From Arcanobacterium pinnipediorum (GTDB taxonomy: Bacteria > Actinomycetota > Actinomycetes > Actinomycetales > Actinomycetaceae): a stretch of 64,000 nucleotides of DNA. The stretch is from contig NZ_CP099547.1 of NCBI RefSeq assembly GCF_023973165.1, positions 186,001 to 250,000 on the forward strand. Direction: 5' to 3'. How positions within the stretch are numbered: the first letter of the stretch is position 1; each line of letters begins with the position of its first letter. Shown in pieces: positions 28,605-36,961 of this stretch. The notes under the pieces were generated by a model. That model saw nothing but the letters and a program-made list of their open reading frames with translations, was not told the origin of the DNA and did no database searches. The translations under genes were made by a program, and so were the position numbers.

Positions 28605-29226
28605 TGATAAATCCACACGTATGTGGGATAGAACGATCATCACGGCTGATCGTTGGAGATCAACAAGCGCGATAAGAATGCTCTTCCAAAAGTGTAGGGG
28701 AGAAAATGCCACAAACGCCAACTCGGTTATCATCTGTGCCTATAATCACGGAGGTGGTTGTGGTTGTGGTGTTGTTCAGACGGTAAATATAGTCCGTTTC
28801 ATCCCATCTATTCACCTTTGTCTACTGGTTGACACTCTTACTAAACCCATCGCAACTGTTATCCAGTCTGTTTCCAGCCGTGATAAGACAAGAAGTTGTG
28901 CCGAAACCGGGGTATATGGGGCGATGTCCTCATATACGGGGGCATCGCCCCATATACCCCGGTTTTGTAACAGGCAAACCTCATCACCGTCCTTGAAAAC
29001 CCGACATTTCAGAATAAAACCGGGTTTGGTTGGCTGGCGTGGGCGTGGTGGCAGAAGAAACAATGTCTATGGGGTGGTAGCTCGGATAACCTGCTGTTTG
29101 GATGAGACGACCAGAGGTGAAAAGGGAAGAGAAGAGAAAGGAGGCATAGCAAGTAAGTTGCGTTCGACCCAAAGTAGGTTGTGTTCCACTCAAAGGGGAG
29201 TCCGCCCACGGAACAGAAATGAGGAT
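28605..29226. other. Non-coding stretch at the left edge of the IS island
   Basis: About 620 bases without a credible gene. A 204-codon open frame on the plus strand lacks an RBS, a plausible composition and any recognisable motif. The stretch contains a GGTTGTGGTTGTGG-type simple repeat near 28751-28775 and a perfect 23-bp inverted repeat at 28904-28965 (listed separately). It looks like decayed mobile DNA. Confidence 0.5.
28904..28965. repeat. Perfect 23-bp inverted repeat
   Basis: The arms at 28904-28926 and 28943-28965 are exact complements (AAACCGGGGTATATGGGG begins the left arm), with a 16-base loop. The loop itself repeats part of the right arm (CATATACGGGG compared with CATATACCCCGG). 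The right arm ends in TTT, so it could terminate transcription, but no adjacent gene explains it. Confidence 0.8.
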
Positions 29227-29358
29227 CTAGATTAAACGCCAAAAACCCAGAGTCTGGGTAGACGAACAGGGCTTACACCGGAAACGCTGCCGGCCGCCAC
29301 TTGTCTTACCGTGTTTGATCATGACATTGCCACACATTTTGCATCGAGGATATTTCAT
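29227..29358 (-). pseudogene. Truncated IS1249-like transposase fragment
   Basis: A 43-codon frame from ATG 29358 encodes MKYPRCKMCGNVMIKHGK, then GGRQRFRCKPC, and ends early at a TAG. This two-CxxC zinc ribbon aligns with the N-terminus of the complete transposase at 29768 (KHCPTCGEGMVKNGK, then HQRWICCSCK). The catalytic domain is missing. Upstream of it (minus strand) are GGACAAAA near 29440 and an outer end at 29525-29557, matching the end arrangement of the intact element. So it is the 5' remnant of a related IS in the opposite orientation. Confidence 0.75.
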
Positions 29359-29524
29359 TCCTCAATCCAAACCGAATTCAACACCAACTTTCGGGCAACA
29401 CACCAAGTAAAAACCAGATTTCCAGCAACACATTTTGTCCAACCACTTAGTTGACCCCAACAAACTAAAACACGCACTTTCACGCGCTACAGCAACGAAA
29501 ACCAAACACAACAACAACACTCAA

Positions 29525-29557
29525 TGTCCTATAGCCCAAGAAAACACGGTCTGGCTT
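29525..29557. repeat. 33-bp direct repeat, copy 1 (IS end)
   Basis: The sequence TGTCCTATAGCCCAAGAAAA and the following ACACGGTCTGGCTT (33 bases in all) recurs at 30923-30955 with one mismatch. It is probably the outward-facing terminus of the broken IS1249-like element; copy 2 borders the intact element. Confidence 0.7.
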
Positions 29558-29594
29558 GAGAGCTGGAGAGTAGTCTGAAAGAAAACGGGCTAGC

Positions 29595-30955
29595 GGACAA
29601 TTGTTATTGATGGTTTTGCTGTTTTTCGTTGCTAGGGTGGGGTTTTCTGGAAAGAAACTCGTTTCGACTCGAGTTTTTGGTTGGACAATAGTTATTGATT
29701 TTGTTGCCAGTTATCCGCGTGATAGCAGGGAAAAATTGTGGTGAAAGTCGGTTGCATACTAGTGGGTATGAGATCGAACAAGAAACACTGCCCTACTTGT
29801 GGTGAAGGCATGGTCAAAAACGGTAAAGACAAATGCGGCCACCAACGCTGGATCTGCTGCTCATGCAAGGTAACCTCGCGTTGGCATAACGACGTCACTT
29901 CGCGGGATTTGCGCGCGTTCTTAGACGTTCTGACTGGGAAAACCACGCAGCGAGAACTTCCTGGACAGGGCCGGACCTTCCGACGCAGGAGCGCTGTGTT
30001 GTGGGAGATCTGGCCGATATGCGAACCCGATGGGCAAGACCACCGCGTGATCCATGTTGATGGTATCCATTTAGGCCGCGATGCTGTCATTCTGATCGCC
30101 TGCAGCCCCGAATATGTGATTGCCTGGCATGTGGCCAGACGTGAATCGACCCAAGCCTGGCTGGACCTGCTCGCGAAAATCCCACCACCCGGTATGGTCG
30201 TGGCTGACGGGGGCACAGGTTTCACAACAGCTCGGGCACGATTGTGGCCCTCCACGCGTGTCCAACGCTGCACGTTCCACGCCTATCAACAGGTCAAACG
30301 CTACACGACCACACGCTCACGAACTGAATGTGGCAGACAGCTCTACCGGATCGGTGTTGATCTATTGCATGTGAAAACTCCCGCACACGCGCACGCATGG
30401 ATCGATAGCTTCTATGCTTGGCGTCACCGTTGGGCTGGGTTCCTGGCCGAGAAAACCCGTAACGAGAAAGGAAAACTAGTCGATAAACACGAGCGGCTCG
30501 TCAAGGCTGGCAATAGTCTGTCTAGGCTGGTCGATAGTGGCCATTTGTTCACGTTTCTCAATCCCGATCTTTACGATGACGGAGAAATAATCGGTTCTCT
30601 ACCAGCGATGAATAACCAGATCGAGGGAGGTATCAACTCGCCTTTACGTGAACTGCTGCGCCGTCATCGGGGTATGAGTATCGATCACCGGATCCGTGCA
30701 GTGTCATGGTGGTGCTACCTACACACCGAGAACCCTGCCAACCCAGCCGAAATCCTGCGTATCATGCCCACCAACACGGACATCATGCGCGCTTACCAGC
30801 AAGCCGCAGCCCGACACCGAGCCGACCACAACAACCATCGCTGGGGCAACGGCCTTGACTGGAACGAACTCCACACCCACACACCCTACCGCAACGACTA
30901 CTAACCCAAAATCAATAACTTTTGTCCTATAACCCAAGAAAACACGGTCTGGCTT
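29595..30955 (+). mobile_element. IS1249-like insertion sequence (IS256/MULE-type)
   Basis: The element carries one transposase gene. The right inner end (30908-30927) is the complement of 29683-29702 (GGACAATAGTTATTGATTTT) with one mismatch. A second, diverged copy of this terminal motif lies 88 bases further out at 29595-29611 (GGACAATTGTTATTGAT). The exact outer boundaries are uncertain, because the 33-base sequence 30923-30955 recurs at the remnant element and may be part of the true terminus. No clear target-site duplication was found. Confidence 0.7.
29768..30904 (+). CDS. IS1249-family transposase
   Basis: 378 residues from ATG 29768 (an upstream GTG at 29738 is possible; the ATG aligns with the start of the truncated relative nearby). 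The N-terminal zinc ribbon is CPTCGEGMVKNG and CCSCK. The DDE catalytic core is visible as VDGIHLGRDAVILIA (first Asp), VVADGGTGF (second Asp), and MNNQIEGGINSPLRELLRRHRGM (Glu). The last pattern is typical of IS1249-like members of the IS256 group. It appears full length and intact, so the element may be active. The GC content is similar to host genes. Confidence 0.88.
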   Translation: MRSNKKHCPTCGEGMVKNGKDKCGHQRWICCSCKVTSRWHNDVTSRDLRAFLDVLTGKTTQRELPGQGRTFRRRSAVLWEIWPICEPDGQDHRVIHVDGIHLGRDAVILIACSPEYVIAWHVARRESTQAWLDLLAKIPPPGMVVADGGTGFTTARARLWPSTRVQRCTFHAYQQVKRYTTTRSRTECGRQLYRIGVDLLHVKTPAHAHAWIDSFYAWRHRWAGFLAEKTRNEKGKLVDKHERLVKAGNSLSRLVDSGHLFTFLNPDLYDDGEIIGSLPAMNNQIEGGINSPLRELLRRHRGMSIDHRIRAVSWWCYLHTENPANPAEILRIMPTNTDIMRAYQQAAARHRADHNNHRWGNGLDWNELHTHTPYRNDY

Positions 30956-30959
30956 ATAA
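30952..30959. repeat. Target-site duplication, left copy
   Basis: GCTTATAA immediately left of the ISL3 element; the same 8 bases lie immediately right of it at 32592-32599. An 8-bp duplication is the known size for the ISL3 family. Confidence 0.88.
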
Positions 30960-32591
30960 GGCTCTTCGCGTTTTAGCGGGGTGTGGAGATGCAGAAGTGG
31001 TGAAGGTAGTTCATGCTTAGAGTGTGAATCAAAAACTTGAACGTACCTTCACCGCTTATGATCCTACCGTAATTCTTGCTCGGCTTGTGAGTTTGAAAGA
31101 TATTCGCGTCTTGGCGTATCACCGTCATGGCTCTCAACAGGAAATCGAAATTGAACAAGTCCTTAAGAGACCAACATGCCCACGTTGTGAAAGTCTTGCA
31201 CGCGTTAAAGAAAGGCCAAGAGTACGGTATATAGATTTACCTGTCTATGGTCGGTCTATGAGCTTGTTATGGCGTAAGCACCGCTGGTATTGTCCAAACG
31301 TTGCATGTGATGTTGGTTCATGGACAAGTCAAGATAAACGTATTGCTGCTCAACGTTGCCAGATGACTACCAGGGCAGCTAAATGGGCGACCCAGCAAGT
31401 AGGCATGGGACGAACAATTAGCGAAGTCGCAGCTGAACTTGGTTGTTCTTGGCACACAGTCAATGATGCAGTAACTATGTATGGTCAAGTGTTACTACAA
31501 GCAGACCGTAAGCGTTTAAACAAGACTCACGCAATCGGGCTTGATGAAACAAGTTTCGTTCGCATACAAGGACACCGCACAAGTTATGTCACTACGGTAT
31601 GTGACGTCGAGCATCATCAAATCATTGATATTATCCCAAGCTGTAACTACATAGACGTAGCCCGCTATTTAAAAGACCAGCCCAACGCTTGGAAAGCACG
31701 AATCCGCTATGCCACTTTAGACATGAGCCCAACATACCGTGCTGTGTATAACGTGGTATTACCCCAGGCAACTCAAATAGCTGATCATTTCCATGTGATT
31801 ACGTTAGCCAATCGTGTGTTAGATACTGTACGTAGACGCGTACAAAATCAGACCTTGGGACACCGTGGGCATAAAAAAGATCCTTTATACAAGATTCGGC
31901 GTTTACTGACATATGGTAGTGAAAAACTACTGCCAGCAATGGTCCAGCGTCTAGAAAGCATGCTTGTGTTAGGAGATCCTCACGCTGAAGTAGCGATTGC
32001 GTATCGGATAAAAGAACGCTTACGAGAGTTTTATCAGCAAACAGATCTTGGTGTTGCGACCACCATGCTTGCAGAATTGATACAAACATGCCTGGATGTG
32101 GCTATGCCCCCAGAAATTCAGCAGCTAGGACGCACGCTACAACGATGGCAGCTTCAAATCTTGGCGTATCATCAAACGCATCTTTCTAATTCCATCACCG
32201 AGGCGTTAAACAATCTCATCAAACGTATTAAACGTATCGGATTTGGGTTCACGAATTTCAACAACTATCGCATTCGTGCATTACTGTATGCCGGTAAACC
32301 TAACTGGAGACTGCTGCATAATATCTTCGTGTAACCTGTTTACCAGTGAGAAGATCACAAGGCATTTTCTATCATCGAGTGTTGCTCGCACTAACACCAA
32401 CGGGTTAACAAAGACAATGTATGTTGCTTACTTTTATATAGTTATTCCGGGCCACTAAAAATCTCATCACCACCACATTAACGCCAACGAAAACACAGCT
32501 GCTAACTTTAAAATCACTACACCAGCACCTGATACTAGGCCAGTAAACCCACCGAGTAACAACGTTTCACCCCGCTAAAACGCGAAGAGCC
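30960..32591 (+). mobile_element. Complete ISL3-family insertion sequence
   Basis: 1632 bases with perfect 24-bp terminal inverted repeats (30960-30983 and 32568-32591; GGCTCTTCGCG begins the left end), flanked by an 8-bp direct repeat GCTTATAA. One transposase gene fills most of it, and about 230 non-coding bases lie between its stop and the right end. Intact ends and duplication indicate a recent insertion. It landed right beside the outer end of the IS1249-like element. Confidence 0.93.
31024..32334 (+). CDS. ISL3-family transposase
   Basis: 436 residues from GTG 31024. The N-terminus holds a zinc finger (CPRCESLARV, then WYCPNVAC) followed by a helix-turn-helix (TISEVAAELGCSWHTVNDAV). 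The DDE core is seen as AIGLDETSFVR (first Asp), ATLDMSPTYRAVYNVVLPQA and ADHFHVITLANRVLD (second Asp region), and SITEALNNLIKRIKRIGFGFTNFNNYRIRALL (Glu and the conserved C-terminal motif). Full length with no frameshift, so probably functional. The composition is AT-richer than neighbouring genes. Confidence 0.92.
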   Translation: MNQKLERTFTAYDPTVILARLVSLKDIRVLAYHRHGSQQEIEIEQVLKRPTCPRCESLARVKERPRVRYIDLPVYGRSMSLLWRKHRWYCPNVACDVGSWTSQDKRIAAQRCQMTTRAAKWATQQVGMGRTISEVAAELGCSWHTVNDAVTMYGQVLLQADRKRLNKTHAIGLDETSFVRIQGHRTSYVTTVCDVEHHQIIDIIPSCNYIDVARYLKDQPNAWKARIRYATLDMSPTYRAVYNVVLPQATQIADHFHVITLANRVLDTVRRRVQNQTLGHRGHKKDPLYKIRRLLTYGSEKLLPAMVQRLESMLVLGDPHAEVAIAYRIKERLREFYQQTDLGVATTMLAELIQTCLDVAMPPEIQQLGRTLQRWQLQILAYHQTHLSNSITEALNNLIKRIKRIGFGFTNFNNYRIRALLYAGKPNWRLLHNIFV

Positions 32592-32599
32592 GCTTATAA
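32592..32599. repeat. Target-site duplication, right copy
   Basis: GCTTATAA directly after the right inverted repeat of the ISL3 element, matching 30952-30959. Confidence 0.88.
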
Positions 32600-32647
32600 G
32601 TCTAAGCCGTACATAAGGGGTTGTTCCTTGACTGCAAATAAAAACAA

Positions 32648-32674
32648 CCCCGAGATACCAACGGTATCTCGGGG
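32648..32674 (-). terminator. Intrinsic terminator of the tRNA cluster
   Basis: A perfect 12-bp stem (32648-32659 with 32663-32674) and a 3-base loop. On the minus strand it follows the tRNA-Phe end and is followed by TTGTTTTTATTTG. Confidence 0.9.
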
Positions 32675-32680
32675 AAGTGG

Positions 32681-32753
32681 TGGCTCCGACCGGCGTCGAT
32701 CCGGTGACCTTTCGATTTTCAGTCGAACGCTCTACCAACTGAGCTACAGAGCC
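32681..32753 (-). tRNA. tRNA-Phe (GAA)
   Basis: A 73-base cloverleaf on the minus strand. The acceptor GGCTCTG pairs with CGGAGCC. The anticodon arm is TTCGA-CTGAAAA-TCGAA with anticodon GAA at 32718-32720. CCA appears directly after the discriminator A (32678-32680), so here the 3' end is encoded. It is the last gene of the Glu-Asp-Phe cluster. Confidence 0.95.
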
Positions 32754-32791
32754 AAGATAAGAAAACACCCGGTTTCCCGGGATTTTCTTGG

Positions 32792-32865
32792 CGACCCTGA
32801 CGGGACTTGAACCCGCGACCTCCGCCGTGACAGGGCGGCGCGCTAACCAACTGCGCTACAGGGCC
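32792..32865 (-). tRNA. tRNA-Asp (GTC), copy 2
   Basis: 74 bases, identical in sequence to the copy at 28531-28604. Anticodon GTC at 32829-32831. It lies between tRNA-Glu and tRNA-Phe on the same strand. Confidence 0.95.
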
Positions 32866-32910
32866 TTACGGCCGATATCTCTCGATATCTCACTTCCCTA
32901 AGGAAGCTAG

Positions 32911-32983
32911 TACCCCCAACCGGATTCGAACCGGTGCTACCGCCGTGAAAGGGCGGGGTCCTGGGCCGCTAGACGATGGGGGC
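32911..32983 (-). tRNA. tRNA-Glu (TTC)
   Basis: A 73-base cloverleaf. The acceptor GCCCCCA pairs with TGGGGGT (one G-U pair). The anticodon arm is CCGCC-CTTTCAC-GGCGG with TTC at 32947-32949, and the T-arm has GGTTCGAATCC. First gene of the minus-strand Glu-Asp-Phe cluster. Confidence 0.95.
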
Positions 32984-33149
32984 GAAACCCGAAGGCTTCT
33001 GTGTTCTCAACACTTCCGCGTCGCGAACTCCTATAGCTTAGCGATATTTACCCCAATAATGCAAAATGAATCCACTGTGTTACCCGTCACTGTTCGCTCA
33101 AAGCCTGTTTTTCTCCGGTATTTAGCCAGTTGTAGCATAGGGTAAAGAC

Positions 33150-34706
33150 ATGGCAGTTTCGGTTTTTTCTCAAACACTCATACAAAGCGTCGATAACACA
33201 GGCACAGTCCCAGGCTCTGAAAACACAGAAACGGTGGTGGAGGCAACAGTCGACATCCTCGGCTTTGTAGCCGGCGCACTTCTTGGGGTGGTGATCGGCC
33301 TGCTCATCACCGTCATCATCATGTCCGTTAGCCATGTGTTTGGCCGCTGGTATAAGTATTATCAACCTGTCCATCACGCGATTCGCCGCCCCACCGGCAT
33401 GCTCTTGGCAACCCTCGGCGGCTGGATCGGATTCCTCACAGTCAAAGACAAAATCGAAGACGACCACGCACCGGGTTGGTTAGATTGGCTCAACCACGGC
33501 TTGATAATTTTATTCATCGTGCTCGCAGCAGCGCTCATCGTAGCCTTTGTTAACGGCCTCGTTAAATCCATTTATTTACGAATGGAAGTCTCCTCGGAAG
33601 AACGAGCGAGTCGAATCGAAACCCAAGTCCAAGTCATCCACCGCGTGGTATCGGCAGTCATTTGGGTTCTCGCCTTTGGCGCCGTGCTCTTAACCTTCCC
33701 GGCAGCGCGTACCGCCGGCACGTCCCTCTTAGCCTCTGCCGGCCTCCTTTCGGTCATAGCAGGCCTAGCAGCGCAATCGGTCCTCGGCGATGTTTTCGCC
33801 GGAGTCCAGCTAGCTTTTTCCGATTCGATGCGCGTAGGAGACATTGTCGTATTCAACGGTGAGATGACTACGGTCGAAGAAATTACCTTGACTTACGTCG
33901 TCCTGGCAGTGTGGGACGGGCGCCGAATCATGGTTCCATCATCAAAGATGACTGGCGAACCATTTGAAAACTGGACCCGCAGATCGCCGGAGATGCTAGG
34001 GACCGTAGAATGGCATGTGGATTGGACGATCCCAGTCAAACTAGCACGCAAACAGCTACATCATTTACTGCGTTCGACTGATCTATGGGACGGACGCACC
34101 GGAGTACTCCAAGTTTCCCAAGCCACCGACGGCATCATCACGATGCGCGCTATCGTCTCTGGGCCAAATGCGGGTGCCTTGATCGACCTCAAACACTACC
34201 TACGCGAGGCGATGGTTGAATGGATCCAAAACGAAGCTCCGCAAGCCATACCTCACTACCGCCGGGTTGTTGACCCGGCCCCGGACTTTGACCAAGTCAG
34301 TGAAGCTACCCGCCAGCACGTCGATAGCCGATTGGCTTCCAGTGCACCAGCGTATAAACCTAACAAGGCTGTTACCGATACTGCTTCGACCACCATTATT
34401 TCGCCCGAAGAATTAGAAAAAATTGCACGCACCCCGGTGGCACAGCGCGTTCACGACGACGAATTCCGGATCGGAACTGATTCGGAAGAGATCCTCGTCG
34501 TTCCTATGAGCGAAGAAGACGAACAACCACTTGCCTATCAATCGGCACTATTCCACGGTTCAGAAGAGGCAGATCGGCGCGCAGAGCAATACTCGGGCCC
34601 AGGTGATGAGGCTTACGAAGAGCGAAATCGCAAAATTGAACAGACTGCTAATATGGCAAAATATGACGACGCCGTTCGCGGCGACGCAGATCAAGGAGAA
34701 GAATAA
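33150..34706 (+). CDS. MscS-family mechanosensitive ion channel
   Basis: 518 residues. It has an N-terminal helix (ILGFVAGALLGVVIGLLITVIIM), a further helix (LNHGLIILFIVLAAALIVAFV), then the conserved pore helix AGTSLLASAGLLSVIAGLAAQSVLGDVFAGVQLAFSDSMRVGD, the core of the MscS family. A beta domain (FNGEMTTVEEITLTYVVLAVWDGRRIMVPSS) follows, then a long acidic cytoplasmic tail of about 130 residues. Such channels open under membrane tension to release osmolytes. It is followed two bases after its stop by msrB, so the two are probably one transcript. Confidence 0.93.
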   Translation: MAVSVFSQTLIQSVDNTGTVPGSENTETVVEATVDILGFVAGALLGVVIGLLITVIIMSVSHVFGRWYKYYQPVHHAIRRPTGMLLATLGGWIGFLTVKDKIEDDHAPGWLDWLNHGLIILFIVLAAALIVAFVNGLVKSIYLRMEVSSEERASRIETQVQVIHRVVSAVIWVLAFGAVLLTFPAARTAGTSLLASAGLLSVIAGLAAQSVLGDVFAGVQLAFSDSMRVGDIVVFNGEMTTVEEITLTYVVLAVWDGRRIMVPSSKMTGEPFENWTRRSPEMLGTVEWHVDWTIPVKLARKQLHHLLRSTDLWDGRTGVLQVSQATDGIITMRAIVSGPNAGALIDLKHYLREAMVEWIQNEAPQAIPHYRRVVDPAPDFDQVSEATRQHVDSRLASSAPAYKPNKAVTDTASTTIISPEELEKIARTPVAQRVHDDEFRIGTDSEEILVVPMSEEDEQPLAYQSALFHGSEEADRRAEQYSGPGDEAYEERNRKIEQTANMAKYDDAVRGDADQGEE

Positions 34707-34708
34707 TT

Positions 34709-35161
34709 ATGGGTTACGTCGATAAGACTCCAGAACAAACTGAGAACATTGACTACAAGCTCAACAAGTCGCCCGAAGAATGGCGAAACTTGTTGTCAGA
34801 TATGGAATTTTTCGTGCTGCGCGAAGCTGGAACAGAACGCCCCGGTACCGGTGAATTGCTTTACGAAGACCGAGCTGGAATGTATCACTGTAAAGCCTGC
34901 GACGCAGAGCTTTTCTCCTCCGAAACTAAGTTCGAGTCCCACTGTGGGTGGCCATCATTTTATGATCCAGACGAAAAAGGCGCTGTGGTCTACATTGAAG
35001 ATCGTTCGCTGGCTCCGCGCATCCGTACCGAGGTGCGGTGTGCTAACTGTGGATCGCACTTAGGCCACGTCTTTAACGATTCTCCAGAAACGCCAACCGG
35101 TTTGCGCTATTGCATGAACTCCGTAGCGTTGCGTTTCGTTCCGGGCGAAGAGCAGAACTGA
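34709..35161 (+). CDS. msrB: Peptide-methionine (R)-S-oxide reductase
   Basis: 150 residues from ATG 34709 with AAGGAGAA upstream. It reduces methionine-R-sulfoxide in proteins, repairing oxidative damage. Two CxxC pairs bind structural zinc (CKACD and CANCG). HCGWPSFYDP is the substrate-binding signature, and GSHLGHVFND and LRYCMNSVAL carry the active-site His and catalytic Cys. Length is normal for single-domain MsrB. The stop overlaps the next ATG (TGATG). Confidence 0.96.
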   Translation: MGYVDKTPEQTENIDYKLNKSPEEWRNLLSDMEFFVLREAGTERPGTGELLYEDRAGMYHCKACDAELFSSETKFESHCGWPSFYDPDEKGAVVYIEDRSLAPRIRTEVRCANCGSHLGHVFNDSPETPTGLRYCMNSVALRFVPGEEQN

Positions 35162-35955
35162 TGACTATTCGCTGTGCCACCCTCAACCTCGAGCACGGTC
35201 GACCAGCTCGGGTGGTCCCTGGTGGCACAGCGAATGGCGCAGCCGAATTTGAGCGCGCGGTAGCTCGTATTGGGCAGATAGGGCTTGATGTCTTTACTGT
35301 GCAAGAAGCCGATGGGCCGGCGCGGGCCCGGTTGCTTCGGCCTGGCTCGCAGCATCTAGGGCATGTGGCGACGTTGGGGCATCGACTTGCGATGCACCAT
35401 GTCTATGCTCCTTCAGCTTTTGGTTACGGAGTTGGGATTGTGAGTAGGTTCCCGATTCGAGCAGCACGTTATTTACGGCTACCGCCGATAGTGAAACCGG
35501 TTTATCGTCGCGACGACGGTTCGGTTGCGGTGCGTTGGCCAGAACCGCGGGTAGCGCTGTTTGGCTTGCTCCAAACACCCTCTGGTCCTTTACTGGTGGG
35601 GACCACGCATCTGGATATTGACCAAGTCGCTGCGCCACGCCAGTTTCAGATTGCGGCGAAGGGTTTGGCTGTAGCTGCGCGGGCGTGGGGGCTTGCCGCA
35701 ACAACTCCGATGCTGCTCACCGGTGATATGAATATGCGCCCTGAAAATATAGCGCAAGCCGTAGCCGATATTTCAGCAGATGAATCGGTGCCGGGTAGAG
35801 TGTTGGCTGCAGGTAAGACCTATCCGCATCGCGATCCGCTATGGCAGATTGACCACATGCTTGGCTATCGCATGAGTGCGGAGTCTAGCTTTGTTTTGGA
35901 TACCGCGATTTCAGACCATTGTGGACTGGTGGCGGATCTGGTGGTGAGCTGGTGA
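35161..35955 (+). CDS. Endonuclease/exonuclease/phosphatase family protein
   Basis: 264 residues from ATG 35161, which overlaps the msrB stop; the frame could be read from 35110 but that would lie inside msrB. The fold's catalytic points are visible: TLNLEHG (Asn), VQEAD (metal-binding Glu), GTTHLDID (His and Asp), LTGDMNM (Asp, Asn), WQIDHML (Asp-His) and the final SDHCGLVADL (catalytic Asp-His). No signal peptide. Substrate could be DNA, a phosphoinositide or another phosphodiester; it cannot be told from the sequence. Confidence 0.88.
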   Translation: MTIRCATLNLEHGRPARVVPGGTANGAAEFERAVARIGQIGLDVFTVQEADGPARARLLRPGSQHLGHVATLGHRLAMHHVYAPSAFGYGVGIVSRFPIRAARYLRLPPIVKPVYRRDDGSVAVRWPEPRVALFGLLQTPSGPLLVGTTHLDIDQVAAPRQFQIAAKGLAVAARAWGLAATTPMLLTGDMNMRPENIAQAVADISADESVPGRVLAAGKTYPHRDPLWQIDHMLGYRMSAESSFVLDTAISDHCGLVADLVVSW

Positions 35956-35962
35956 GATAAAA

Positions 35963-35995
35963 ATCGCTGGTTATCCGATGTGGATAACCAGCGAT
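35963..35995. terminator. Bidirectional hairpin between nuclease gene and tRNA-Lys
   Basis: A perfect 14-bp stem (35963-35976 with 35982-35995) with a 5-base loop. On the minus strand it is followed by TTTTTATC, so it terminates tRNA-Lys; it also lies just after the plus-strand stop. Confidence 0.85.
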
Positions 35996-36001
35996 GTGCG
36001 G

Positions 36002-36075
36002 TAGGCCCCGTGGGACTCGAACCCACAACCTACGGATTAAAAGTCCGCAGCTCTGACCAATTGAGCTAGAGGCCC
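36002..36075 (-). tRNA. tRNA-Lys (TTT)
   Basis: A 74-base cloverleaf on the minus strand. The acceptor GGGCCTC pairs with GGGGCCT (with wobble pairs). The anticodon arm is GCGGA-CTTTTAA-TCCGT with TTT at 36039-36041, and the T-arm has GGTTCGAGTCC. CCA is not fully encoded. Confidence 0.94.
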
Positions 36076-36296
36076 ACGCTTGAATAACAAGCGTTATCTC
36101 TGCACGTATCGTGACGAGACTTGTTCTAGTATAGCTTGGAACCGTAGCGGAGTAAAAGTTGAGAAAAGTGGCGTGGATTTCAAAACAAGATGGCTGAGCG
36201 GGCCGGCTCCACACAGAAAATGTGGTGTGAGTTAAGTTACGTTACGCGCTCGCTGTGGGTATGATGGACAACAACTAGAGTTGAAAGGCAAAAGCT

Positions 36297-36890
36297 ATGA
36301 ACACACCATTTCGTCGCCCCGCACAACTGCGTCCAGAACAACTTGAGCTTATTGATGGTGACGTCAATATCGAAGCGCGCTTGGAATTGGCGCATGCAAC
36401 TGCCCAAGCCTTAGTGCCCCTAGATGATGGGGTAGATGAGCAGACTCAGCTCCGTATCAGAGCAGTTATTGCTGAACAGGGCATTGATCTCATTGCTGAA
36501 TCATGGGTGGATACCCCTGAAACCTCACTACCGGGTGTTTTGTGGCGCGGATATCTTCTGCGGGAATGGATTCGGCGCTTCCCTGATGAGGTTACGTTGC
36601 GCATCGAGGCGTTGCGATCTGCCGGAATTGATGGCGCTGGAGTCCTAAGCCCGCGTGAGGTCAAAGCCCTATGGGATGAGGTTTTTGCTGGTGATTTCGC
36701 CGGTGATTTCCTCGACGTCGTTCGCCAGTCGGCACGATTGACTCACCACTTGTCACGGGTTGAACCGGTGTGGATTGACGACGACGAACATCCACTTGCA
36801 ACCGATGTGACACGCCGATCTACCGCAATGGAACGCACTGCCCAGGAATTTTATGACGCTGGCGAAAAAATTATGCGCCAGAGTCGATAG
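36297..36890 (+). CDS. Conserved hypothetical protein
   Basis: 197 residues, acidic, no signal peptide or membrane helix. It is mostly helical by pattern (EARLELAHATAQALVPLDD, then LLREWIRRFPDEVTLRIEALRSAG). A stretch WVDTPETSLPGVLWRGYLLREW is the most distinctive part. The RBS GAAAGG precedes the ATG, and a TATGAT-like -10 element lies near 36260. Codon use is like neighbours, so it is a real host gene. I do not recognise a family. The 220-base gap before it has a small GC-rich hairpin near 36206-36230 and nothing else identifiable. Confidence 0.7.
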   Translation: MNTPFRRPAQLRPEQLELIDGDVNIEARLELAHATAQALVPLDDGVDEQTQLRIRAVIAEQGIDLIAESWVDTPETSLPGVLWRGYLLREWIRRFPDEVTLRIEALRSAGIDGAGVLSPREVKALWDEVFAGDFAGDFLDVVRQSARLTHHLSRVEPVWIDDDEHPLATDVTRRSTAMERTAQEFYDAGEKIMRQSR

Positions 36891-36961
36891 GGTAAGGCGA
36901 GATTAAGGTGCGTAGCATTTAGGTGGATGTGTAGTGGACTTAAGGCGAAACGTTTAGCTAT

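Noticed and set aside
28425..28733. N-terminal extension of the MurJ frame
   Set aside because: It would translate straight through the tRNA-Asp gene at 28531-28604; the start at 28424 is used.
28621..29235. 204-codon plus-strand frame left of the IS island
   Set aside because: No RBS, odd composition, no motif; it crosses a perfect hairpin and the antisense of a transposase fragment.
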